From Paulinella micropora (Eukaryota; Cercozoa; Imbricatea; Euglyphida; Paulinellidae), in NCBI GenBank assembly GCA_019918135.1, contig WBZZ01001733.1:42501-106500 (forward strand): a DNA stretch of 64,000 nt, given 5' to 3'. A model generated the notes under the pieces. It saw only the letters and a program-made list of their open reading frames with translations, did not search any database and was not told where the DNA came from. Every line of letters begins with the position of its first letter. Within the stretch, counting starts at the first letter, position 1. The translations under genes and the position numbers were made by a program. Positions 44,048-55,422 of this stretch are shown one piece after another.

Positions 44048-44453
44048 CTTCCGGCCTAGCCGCACGTAGTTCCGTTCTGCTTTGGTGTCAGGCCAGGGAG
44101 AGAGGGAAAGGCCTTCTTTCCCCCTACTGCCACCGCAGCGGGCTGGCTCGTGGACCCGAGGGCGGGGAGGGAGCCGGGGGAGAAGAAGGACATAGTTTTC
44201 CGCGCCAGCCGTCCACGCGCACGCTCCTGCTCTGCCCCCCTCCCCCCCTCCCCCCCGCCGCCGGGCAGAGCCCAAGGAACCAGGGGAGGAAGGCGGGGAG
44301 AGGAAAGTGGAAGGGTGCAGAGCGGGCAGCCCGGGAACCAACAGGAAAAACGCCAGGGGTTTTATTGTACTGCCCTTACCCTTACCCACCCCTCTTTGGC
44401 AATCTCCCTTCGCGGACGCGCGCGCGAGCACCCCCGGGCAGCAGCTCAGCCCC
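44048..44453. promoter_or_regulatory. Divergent intergenic region, copy 2
   Basis: Counterpart of 20151-20556. Confidence 0.35.
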
Positions 44454-44930
44454 ATGGACTTGTTGCACGAGGACTCGCGGGCGGGCTTCGAGTACCGCCG
44501 GGACGTCGTCACCCGGCTGCTGCTGGCCAACTACGATAACGGTACGCGCCGCCACGACAGCGGCTACTGGGCCGACCTGCTCGTCCTGGCCTGCCACAAC
44601 CGGACGCTACCCGCCGCCCAGCTGGCGACGTTGGCCGAAGAACTCCGCCGCAGCCTGGTGGTAGATTTCGTGCTAGCCAGCGTCGTCCGCCTCCTGCACT
44701 GCCAGCCCGCGCTGAATGCCAGCGTGCTGGCGGAAGCCCTGCTGTCGGTGCCGGGCCTGTGGTTTACGCCCGGGGACAATCGCGAGGTGTCGGAAAGCAA
44801 ATACCGGTGCGGCAAAGGACTTATCTTTCCCTTCTCGAGACTCCCCATGACCTCCCCCACGTCTTGTGTGGACGTTGAAGAAGGGGAGATGAGGGGAGTT
44901 CGTGGGATAGAAGAGCTGCTTTCTGGATAG
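44454..44930 (+). CDS. Unrecognised ORF truncated at island edge, copy 2
   Basis: Counterpart of 20557-21033, same length. Confidence 0.45.
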   Translation: MDLLHEDSRAGFEYRRDVVTRLLLANYDNGTRRHDSGYWADLLVLACHNRTLPAAQLATLAEELRRSLVVDFVLASVVRLLHCQPALNASVLAEALLSVPGLWFTPGDNREVSESKYRCGKGLIFPFSRLPMTSPTSCVDVEEGEMRGVRGIEELLSG

Positions 44931-45110
44931 AAGATCTGTCTTTCTGGTCTGGCGCTCTCACCCACTGAGTAGACAGAAGAGACATAGGTACAAGCATAAA
45001 AGAGTCAGGGGAGGAACAAATCCCTCTCTTAGTTTCTGTCTGTACCCTGCTAAGATAGCTTCCATCTTCTTCTCCTCACCAATGTGCCATGAGCAAAACT
45101 CATAACCCTT

Positions 45111-47420
45111 TCATAATCTCTCTGCACACGCCCCCCCCCCCCCCTCCACGCCCAACCGGGCCGCACCTAACTTCCATAAACACCTGAAACCTGACTTTGC
45201 AGTAGCCTCACACTGCTTACCATTGGGTATGTGACAGCTATCAGGCTTGATAGGTTTGGCATGGAGGTTGAGTGGCGGGCCACCTATCTCCCTAATATGC
45301 AATGGGTTGGTGTTTTTAATGAGGGCTTTTCTGTAACCTGTCTTGGCACGGCGAAGCCCCCAACCATCCTCTAAGGGGGTGGGGTCACCTGCCATGTCAA
45401 GAGAGTTTACAAAATTGTTCTCATTAAGTGGGAGGATACGTGTTTGAGAAACATTACGATTGGGATGGAGCGTGACGTGTGTTGATGTAGCCTCCCCCTC
45501 TCTCCCCGTCACATTGTGGTTGTACCTAGCACAGCTTCTGTCTGCACCCACTCTCCCTGTCGTATGTGCGCTGGGTGGCGTGGAGAGAGGAGAGGATGTT
45601 CACGACAACACCACACCACTACCTCTTTTTGCCACACCACACACACCAGCCATTCATATGTTGGAGAGGGAGGACGACAATGATGGGGAGACAGAACATA
45701 ACAACCTCACCACAACTACCCAACCATCACCTCTTTTTGCCCCACCACTTCCCATTCTCCTCTTCCCTTTCCACAACATTGACAGCAGACATATGATTGA
45801 TATGCCCTACCCCATCTACTTCCTCTCCCTCACTCCCTGAGTCTTCATCAGATGAAGAGTGATCGTCAGACTGCAATCTGGAGAGGTCTGGATCGTCTTC
45901 TACGTCCTCCTCAGATGAGGAAGACGAAGAGGAAGAGTCAGACCCACCAGCATTCAGACTGATGGTCTTCTTCTTCTTGATGAAGTCAGTAGCTTTGAGC
46001 TTCCGTCTCTCCTTCTCTCCCTCCTTCTTTTTCTTCTTCATCTTGTCCTTGCCCTTCCTTCCTTCCCCTTCTGCCTTACTACTCTCACTACTTTTGCAAG
46101 GAGTAGCAATAGCCCCTGCCTTCCTCCTTATCGGGCAGTTGTTAGGATCATGCCCATCTCGTGGGCAGTATTTGAGGAGGCAACGGACAAAACATACCTT
46201 CATAACATGATCACCTTCACAATTTTAACACTTAATCCTGCCTTTGTTCTTCTGTCCTCCTACTAGATTAACAGTGATAGGGTCAGACCGTGAGTTTGCG
46301 GATCATCCGGTACCGTACAACTTTTGCATACTAGTCATCGACACACTCCCTTGGGCGATTTGCTCCATAATCTGGAGGAATTCGTCCCAAGGGGGTCGTT
46401 GATGAGGAAGCAAAGCTTGCCAGTGGTTCTCCAAGTAGGTCTTGAAAGGGGTTAAATGTTTTAATTTGTTTGCTTTCATGGGGACAGGGATGGGTGCTTT
46501 CATCCTCTTCTCTTGCTTATCAATTATCGTGAGGTATGTAGCAAGCCATGTACTTACTTCCTTAACCTTTTTGGGGTAGGAGTAGTAGATGGTTTGTTGA
46601 TCCTCTTTAAATTTGATAAGTTCGAGGCCCCATAATGCTTCTGCAAAGCTGTGAGACAAGCAACCCCATCTGTTCCACCTTGCTTCATGATCATCATGAC
46701 TTTGCGATCATGAGAGCAAGATTGGAGCAGATAGGCAAATAGGATTCTGTTTAGGGAATCATACCTTTGCTTTTCGATTGCCTCATAATACCTTGCAGAT
46801 CTTCGAGATTGAGAAGAGTACGGAAGGTTAGACTTGCTTCCGGAAGTCACAAATGGTACTTCGCTTTTCAGCTCAGTAGGTATTATGAGTTCCGGTCTAG
46901 CAGCTTTCCTTCGTTCTGCAGTAGGCTCAACCTTAATTGACTCCAGCAGCCCACCCTCCTCTGTTTCCTCCTTGACTTTGCTTTGATCTCCCGCTTAACC
47001 CCTTGGGGAATGTAAGGGATCCTCAATAGGAGAGTCAGGAGGGACTAGAACGTTGGGTAATTTTAGGTTCTTGGTAAACGGATGATCCTTCATGCCTGAG
47101 ATGATAGTCAAGACTTGTGGATTTGTTACACCAATGATCGAAATCAGAGTATGGTAAAACAAATCCCAGTCTGGTTTATCATCATAGAACTTTGGAGTGT
47201 CTAGTTTTAGTTTCGCTGAGTCAAATGTGGAATTGTATGCTATATTGACTGTCAAAGTGCGCCGGAAGATAGTAGAAACTTGAAACTCGACTATCAAATG
47301 AATTCTATCGGCTAGGATAGAAAGAGAGGTAAAAGTATAAATGCGAGGTTGTGGTATACTAGTACATATTTCGTATCTAGTCAAACAACAGAACAGTTCA
47401 CAGTGCTGCATATTGCACAC
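45111..47420 (-). pseudogene. gag-like retroelement remnant with internal inversion, copy 2
   Basis: Counterpart of 21203-23521. The long C-terminal frame is split into 46203-45727 and 45551-45111 because the segment 45583-45750 is inverted. The other pieces (47420-46995, about 46900-46554 and 46659-46303) match copy 1, except for a one-base loss near 46307. Confidence 0.68.
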
Positions 47421-48155
47421 CCACTGTTGTGGGTGACTGCCTGGCGCAAATCCATCTGCAACACTCTTTTGGTGGCTGCCTGATGCACGCCCACCAAATC
47501 TGTGTATAGATAATTAAAGTTCTTTACACTGAGTTCGCATTACAAGGCTCGATAACCTGTTAGACTAATATACTAACTTAATTATATTAAATTCAAGTTA
47601 AGTTAATCTGGAGCTCTCACTAAACGCAATTTGCAGTAACAGAACTTTAATTGAAAACAGAAAGCGCGCAAAGCGCAGAGCACACAGTAACATAGCCGGA
47701 TCTAAGTAATGGCTCTAACGACACAGTTACTCCGATACGGCCGGCCTGCTAACTAAGTATTAATAATATTAATTATTAGTTCCAACAATTGCTTTACCGA
47801 CACCGTTATTAATACTCCGATACGGCCGGTCCGCTAACTCTTAATATTAAGTATTAGTTCCAACAAAGCGAATCGAGTGGACCGTACAGTTTAGGATTAA
47901 TATTGAAAGTACGGTACGGATCACGTGACTAACTTAGATTCTACTGTCGGTTCAACTTGAATTTTGTGCATCTTGACTCAGATGCAGCGGTCCGATGTAA
48001 TTACGGAATGATCTCAAAGCTTCTCATTATTTTACTATCACTCATGATTGTTCATAGTAAGTAGTGCATCGTACAGAGATGCAACCTTGTGACGAACTCC
48101 TTAAATAACGACTCGCGGGTTGCATCTCAGTAAAAGCCAAGAAGTTGATCGAAAC
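47421..48155. repeat. AT-rich spacer with ~80-bp tandem repeat, copy 2
   Basis: Counterpart of 23522-24256. Here it directly follows the stop codon of the complete HECT gene, so the AT-rich DNA should hold its 3' UTR and polyadenylation site. I could not pick a specific signal. Confidence 0.55.
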
Positions 48156-48371
48156 TCACTCTACCCAAGCGTTCAGTGTTGAGTTGGCCTCGGGATTGAA
48201 ATCTACATCGATGGCGGTACAGTTGAAGATGGCATACAGCAATTTGCGACGCATCTGAGCAACGCTACGGTAAGGAGGCAAGTCGATAGAGAAGAAGCAA
48301 GTGTGAGCAATGGGCAGCGCTTCGGTTCCTGCGCTGAGCGGGTTTACTGTGAACTGCTGCGTCCAGTCATC
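48156..48371 (-). CDS. HECT gene, terminal exon with catalytic cysteine (linked copy)
   Basis: 71 codons from DDWTQQF to NAWVE and TGA. It contains AHTCFF with the ubiquitin-accepting cysteine and a C-terminal tail of about 14 residues after AIDVD. Acceptor AAG at 48372-48374, phase 0, matching the GAG donor end at 52156. The intron in front is 3.8 kb, far larger than the others, because it contains the SINE array. Confidence 0.88.
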   Translation of the reverse strand, partial: DDWTQQFTVNPLSAGTEALPIAHTCFFSIDLPPYRSVAQMRRKLLYAIFNCTAIDVDFNPEANSTLNAWVE

Positions 48372-48855
48372 CTTCACAGAAACACAGAGTAGACATACAC
48401 GCGCAGCGACACTGTCAAAACTAGTCACTCAAAATAGGTACAACAATACGAGAGTTTTGCATAAGGTGTTTGTGTGTGTGGGAGGGGGGGGGGGGGGGGT
48501 GCGCGAATTCGCGCACCGCAAACCATCCTTTCAGGCGTTGGCGCAGCCCCTAGTTATTATTATCATCATTATTATTATTATTATTGTGGACACCGTGATA
48601 GCCCAGTGGTCAAGTTCTACCATCTGGGCCCTGTCGCCAGTTCGATTCCCGTCGGTGCCACCAGTATTTTCATTGAACATACCGGTCTATTTCTGGACCA
48701 GTATTTTCATTGAACATACCGGCCCGTCTGGAAGTGTTGGAACTGCCCTTGCGGGGGTGTCATTAGAGCTTATCGTCAATTCTTCGTACTCCCCTCACGG
48801 GTGAGACGATGGAGGCGCATGTGCAGAAATGCATCAGCCATTGACAGAGAAGCAC

Positions 48856-48910
<55 letters not shown>

Positions 48911-49084
48911 TAGGGAGTACATAGGCCATCGGTCCTTTCCATGGGCTGATTGGTATAAAGCTCCTAGAGTAATGTTCTATGCCGTCACTTCCTTTATTCC
49001 ACCGATTGGTGTGGAGACTTTCCTTATGGAATGGAGGACTGGATGCACATGGCCTTTTGGCTCAGCAATTGGCAGGAGATACAC

Positions 49085-49132
<48 letters not shown>

Positions 49133-49814
49133 CATTATTATTATTATTATTATTACTATTGCTATGACTATTGCTATTACTATTACTATTACTATTAGTA
49201 TTACTATTACTATTAGTATTATTATTATTATTGCTATTATTATGATTATTATGATTATTATCATTATTATTATTATTATTATTATGGACACCATGATAGC
49301 CCAATGGTCAAGTTCTACCATCTGGGCCCTGTCGCCAGTTCGATTCCCGTCGGTGCCACCAGTATTTTCATTGAACATACCGGTCCGTCTGGAAGTGTTG
49401 GAACTGCCCTTGCGGGGGTGTCATTAGAGCCCATCGTCAATTCTTCGTACTCCCCTCACGGGTGAGACGATGGAGGCGCATGTGCAGATTTGCATCAGCC
49501 ATTGACAGAGAAGCACTATTATTATTATTATTATTATTATTATTATGGACACCGTGATAGCCCAGTGGTCAAGTTCTACCATCTGGGCCCTGTCGCCAGT
49601 TCGATTCCCGTCGGTGCCACCAGTATTTTCATTGAACATACCGGTTTATTTCTGGACCAGTATTTTCATTGAACATACCGGCCCGTCTGGAAGTGTTGGA
49701 ACTGCCCTTGCGGGGGTGTCATTAGAGCTTATCGTCAATTCTTCGTACTCCCCTCACAGGTGAGACGATGGAGGCGCATGTGCAGAAATGCATCAGCCAT
49801 TGACAGAGAAGCAC

Positions 49815-49856
<42 letters not shown>

Positions 49857-50122
49857 GGACACCGTGATAGCCCAGTGGTCAAGTTCTACCATCTGGGCCC
49901 TGTCGCCAGTTCGATTCCCGTCGGTGCCACCAGTATTTTCATTGAACGTAACGATCCGTCTGGACCAGTATTTTCATTGAACATACCGGCCCGTCTGGAA
50001 GTGTTGGAACTGCCCTTGCGGGGGTGTCATTAGAGCTTATCGTCAATTCTTCGTACTCCCCTCACGGGTGAGACGATGGAGGCGCATGTGCAGAAATGCA
50101 TCAGCCATTGACAGAGAAGCAC

Positions 50123-50162
<40 letters not shown>

Positions 50163-50427
50163 GACACCGTGATAGCCCAGTGGTCAAGTTCTACCATCTG
50201 GGCCCTGTCGCCAGTTCGATTCCCGTCGGTGCCACCAGTATTTTCAATGAACATACCGATCCGTCTGGACCAGTATTTTCATTGAACATACCGGCCCGTC
50301 TGGAAGTGTTGGAACTGCCCTTGCGGGGGTGTCATTAGAGCTTATCGTCAATTCTTCGTACTCCCCTCACGGGTGAGACGATGGAGGCGCATGTGCAGAA
50401 ATGCATCAGCCATTGACAGAGAAGCAC

Positions 50428-50462
<35 letters not shown>

Positions 50463-51011
50463 GTGGCACCGCGATAGCCCAGTGGTTAAGGTCTACCATC
50501 TGGGACCTGTCGCCAGTTCGATTCCCGTCGGGGCCAGTATTTTCAAAGGATATTTCTTTGAAAGTAATGATCTGTCTGGAAGGCTTGGAGCTGCCTTGCG
50601 GGGGTGTCAGTAGAGCCTATCGTCAAATCTTCGTACTCCCCTCGCGGGTGAGACGATGGAGGCACATGTGCAGAAATGCATTCGCCATTGACTGAGAAGC
50701 ACTATTATTATTATTATTGTTACTATTATCATTATTATTCTTTTATGACACCGTGATAGCCCAGTGGTCAAGTTCTACCATCTGGGCCCTGTTGCCAGTT
50801 CGATTCCCGTCGGTGCCACCAGTATTTTCATTGAACATACCGGTCCGTCTGGACCAGTATTTCCATTGAACATACCGGTCCGTCTGGAAGTGTTGGAACT
50901 GCCCTTGCGGGGGTGTCATTAGAGCCTATCGTCAATTCTTCGTACTCCCCTCACGGGTGAGACGATGGAGGCGCATGTGCAGAAATGCATCAGCCATTGA
51001 CAGAGAAGCAC

Positions 51012-51048
<37 letters not shown>

Positions 51049-51317
51049 TTGGACACCGTGATAGCCCAGTGGTCAAGTTCTACCATCTGGGCCCTATCGC
51101 CAGTTCGATTCCCGTCGGTGCCACCAGTATTTTCATTGAACATACCTGGATCATCTGGACCAGTATTTTCATTGAACATACCGGCCCGTCTGGAAGTGTT
51201 GGAACTGCCCTTGCGGGGGTGTCATTAGAGCTTATCGTCAATTCTTCGTACTCCCCTCACGGGTGAGACGATGGAGGCGCATGTGCAGAAATGCATCAGC
51301 CATTGACAGAGAAGCAC

Positions 51318-51348
<31 letters not shown>

Positions 51349-54300
51349 GGACACCGTGATAGCCCAGTGGTCAAGTTCTACCATCTGGGCCCTGTCGCCA
51401 GTTCGATTCCCTTCGGTGCCACCAGTATTTTCATTGAACATACCGATCCGTCTGGACCAGTATTTTCATTGAACATACCGATCCGTCTGGACCAGTATTT
51501 CATTGAACATACCGGCCCGTCTGGAAGTGTTGGAACTGCCCTTGCGGGGGTGTTATTAGAGCTTATCGTCAATTCTTCGTACTCCCCTCACGGGTGAGAC
51601 GATGGAGGCGCATGTGCAGAAATGCATCAGCCATTGACAGAGAAACACTATTATTATTATTATTATTATCCCTGAAAGGTGTTGGAAGTAGGGGTTGGGG
51701 GTTTAGGGGGAAGGGGAAATTTAAATTGTGTACCCCACCCCCACCCACCAACGCCGCATTTTCGCGCCCCTGTCGGAATAAATCATGGTTTGTGGGAACC
51801 AGGAGGAGTTGGAGCTCATATTGGCAGGGTGGCTAGCCCCATACTCGATGTTGGTGCTGATATGATTTTTTTGAAATTCACGCAAATATTTGCGTTAGGG
51901 GAGTGTCCTGAATGCCAAAATTCCTTGTTTTTTTCTGCACCCCTGTCGGAATAAATCATGGTTTGTGTGAACCAGGAGGAGTTGGGAGCTCATATTTGCA
52001 GGGTGGCTAGGCCCAGACTCGATGTTGATGCTGATATAATTTTTTGGAATTCACGCAAATAAAGGCGCTAAGGGAGTGTCCTGAATGCGAAAATTCCTTG
52101 CTTTTTTAGGCTATTTTCTGCTCTCCCATCGGAATAAATCATGGTTTGTGCTCACCTCAGAGCTTGGTAAACGGTTACGGCCCCACACAAAGCGCAAGAA
52201 CATCTGCCGCTCTTCGTGACTGAAACTGTTGAGGGCGCTGAATAAGTACTTCACCTGCAGCAAAAGCGCAGGAAAGAAAAATGACTTTACTCAGCAGATC
52301 TACGCATAGATGCTGAAGCCAAGCTGGCTGGGTGGGACAGGAGGATCAAAGGCAGGAGTAGAAGGACCACGCTCGACGAGGCAGAGAGCGTGCCCGAGTA
52401 CTTGGTGTGCTTTTGGAGCGCGGCAATGTCGATCTGCGGGTTCCCACAGACCAGTTCCTCCAGCTCACGCCAAGAAAACAGCGTCAGACAAGGCAGAGGA
52501 ACCACGTCCGCCAAACCTGCACGTACTGCCCGTACCTAGCCAAATCGCATGTCAACTGCGCCAGGGTTTCCTCTCTTTCGTCTGTCTGTCTCTGTGTCTC
52601 TGTCTTTCTCTCTCTGTCTGTCTATGTCTCTCTCTCTCTCTCTCTCTCTCTCCCTTTCTTGTCTGATATCTCTCATGCGGGTACTTGAACCCATTTTGTA
52701 AAATAACAAAAAATAATAATATGCACAGACATCTTTTTCTCTGTGATCGGGGTAGGTGGAAGGGCGGTGGGGGGGGGCGAGTGAAGATGTTTTCGCGTCG
52801 TTGTTGCTGTAGTGGGAGAATCATTTCACTTTTCAGCAATCGAGCCTTCTTGAAGATGTTTTCGCGTCGTTGTTGCTGTAGTGGGAGAATCATTTCACTT
52901 TTCAGCAATCGAGCCTTCTTGCTGTCTATCTCGGTATGTCTTAGCTGCCGCTCACCTGCAGGCGTGATTCGCTGAGGCGGCGTTCGATGGAGAGTTTGCG
53001 GAAGACTTTGCGGTTGGCGTAGGTCACCTTCTGCTTCGATCCTTGAGGACGCAGCTCGACCTGTGAGGTTGAAGACAGGAGGTGGCCATTGGTGTGCGGC
53101 AAGTGGCAGACAGACCTCGGTGCCGTCGCTAAGCTGCGTGCTGAAGTCCTGGTCCACCACTACATCCCCGAACGTGTCGCGATCCACCGCATAGCACACC
53201 TGTAGTCAGCAAACACCCAAGATAAGTCAGCTGGAGGAGCCAGGCCAGCCAAGGGCAGGACGGGGCAGTACATGGTCACCTGGTCTAGGGCCTGCACACA
53301 CAGTTTGTCCACCGCCTCCAAGTCGGACACGTCCTGCACACACCATCGATGCACAGCACACGCCAAAACACGCAGGTGCTCCGAGGTCTCGTTTCCGACT
53401 GGTCAACGTACATCCATGCTTCAACGTCCACAAAACGAGCACGGCACGCAAACGACTGTCACATGGCTGGGCACGCTTTACCAGGCTTTGCCCGAGCAGC
53501 TGCTTCCAGACCAAGGAGGGTAGGTCCAGCGCCAGCGGGTACTTGGTGCGCAGCGACATGCCCATCAGCTGCCCGACGAAGGTGTACATCTGCAACTGCC
53601 GCGCACTGCACGCACTGGGGTTGGGCACCCACTTCTCGCGGTGCAGCCCCACGCCGTTGCGCATGTTCGGGGAGGGAATGAAGAGCGGCGTGCGCGTGGA
53701 CATGAGGTCGGCGCACATGTTGGTGACGCTTTCGCGGAAAGGCCCGCCTACGTCTATCGACCTGCAAGCACGGCAAGTGAAGCCGAAAAAAAGATGTGGT
53801 GTTAGTACTCGCGAGAGGAAAGCAGAAAGAGTTCACAGGCATGTTGCGGTATATTGGCTTCAAATTTGAGCTTCTGATAGGGGTCCGGTGAGAACAGGCC
53901 GGAGCAGCCCGTCAACAGGCAGGACAGTGACGGGGCAAAGAAACAAGCATATACCACATCTTCTCGATAAACAAGCAGAGCACCAAGAACAAGCACGCGA
54001 CTACCAAGAGACAAGTTCTTGAGAGATTTAAGAGCGGACATGAGTGTCAGGAATGCTTATATTTACATTTATCTTTACGAATACATGCATGTGTGCACGA
54101 GAGAAGGAGAGCGTGCGCGACACGGAGCAGTGCAAGACAAGGAGCCTGCTAGAAGGGAGCGCAAGTGAGTTGCAAGGATTGCCAGCGCTGACCCCTCGCC
54201 TAGAAAGGAGACGTTCCACATTTGGTCCCCCTTCCTGCCCCTTCGGAAGCTTCTGGCGGCCACGTCGTGGAGCTGTTCGAACATCTGCCCAAAGATCGTC

Positions 54301-55187
54301 TCCATCTCGCTTGCGTCTCCCATCTCAGCTTTTTTGTCTGGTGCAGCCCGGGCGCGCTCGTCTGTGGGGCTGGCCCGCATTCGCGCCGTTTGCGCCTTGA
54401 TGCGGTTGATGCTGATGCGCGGCGCAGTGTCGTTGCTGGAGGATGAGCTGAAGTTCCAGCGGCTGGCCTCTAGGAAGGTGGAGGAGGGCGCACGCGACTG
54501 CTCCAGTAAGGCCTCGCAGATGTACTGCTTGGTGTGGCGGAAGAAGAAACCCTTCAGCAACAAGACCGTACTTGAGAGAGAACGAGAAGGAGGCAAGGAA
54601 GAAGAAGAAGACGAAGAAGAAGAAGAAGAAGAAGAAGAAGAAGAAGAAGAAGAAGAAGAAGAAGAAGAAGAAGAAGAAGAAGAAGAAGAAGAATTTCTTA
54701 GAGTGTTCTTTTCCTTGATTTCTAGCTCGCCTAACTCATCGTTCTCGTCGATCAAATCGGTCTGCTGGGTCAAGTCCACGTAGTGTAAGAGCGGCGTGGC
54801 AACACGATTGAAGTGTTTGAGCAGGCACAGCCGTGCTTGTAGCATGGGTAAGGTCAGCCCACGCAACTGCTTGAACCGAGACAGATCTGTACGCAACCAA
54901 CACCAGCACAACAGGTTGTACTCCAAATTTTAAATTCATCCACCCAAAGAAAGCGGACAGCATATGGCACATAGGAGGGGGAGTGAAGAGGCTGGGCGTG
55001 TGTTGCTACCGTGCGAGGAGGGGTTAAAGAGCAGTGCATCCATGGCGTCGGGGGTGTGCAAGCCCATTCGTGAGCAGGTGGTCTGCGCCAGCGCCACAAG
55101 AGCCTCGTCCTATGTATATGAAAAGTAGATGTATATGCATATGCATATGTATACATTGCATATGTATACTATATGTATATATATAAT

Positions 55188-55239
<52 letters not shown>

Positions 55240-55295
55240 CATATGTACATTTTATGTACATGTATATGTACATGTATATGTACATGTATATGTAC

Positions 55296-55334
<39 letters not shown>

Positions 55335-55370
55335 GAAATTTATCTGGATATGTATATGTATATGTATATG

Positions 55371-55422
<52 letters not shown>

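Larger units (their letters stand above)
34219..44830. other. GC-rich gene island, copy 2
   Basis: Same content and order as 10318-20930. Differences that affect coding are noted in the individual entries. Confidence 0.7.
25214..49431 (+). repeat. 24-kb tandem unit, copy 2
   Basis: Second head-to-tail copy of the unit. Its left end starts abruptly in the retrotransposon tail, equivalent to base 1187. Its right end passes uninterrupted into the complete SINE at 49286-49517 and then into the rest of the HECT gene, so this copy is the one connected to unique flanking sequence on the right. It is about 190 bp longer than copy 1, mostly because of an extra SINE at 48588-48856. Confidence 0.95.
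48372..52155. other. Last HECT intron, SINE-filled
   Basis: It runs from the donor GTGAGC at 52155 to the AAG acceptor at 48372. Contents from left: G-run DNA, a SINE (48588-48856), TTA tract, ~170-bp element (48909-49085), impure TTA tract, SINE array (49286-51669) and ~175-bp tandem repeats (51768-52149). No exon-like frames. Confidence 0.8.

Noticed and set aside
49286..49365. Functional tRNA genes in the SINE array
   Set aside because: Boxes A and B are present, but the D- and anticodon arms do not fold well, and each copy continues into a shared non-tRNA body with a TTA tail.
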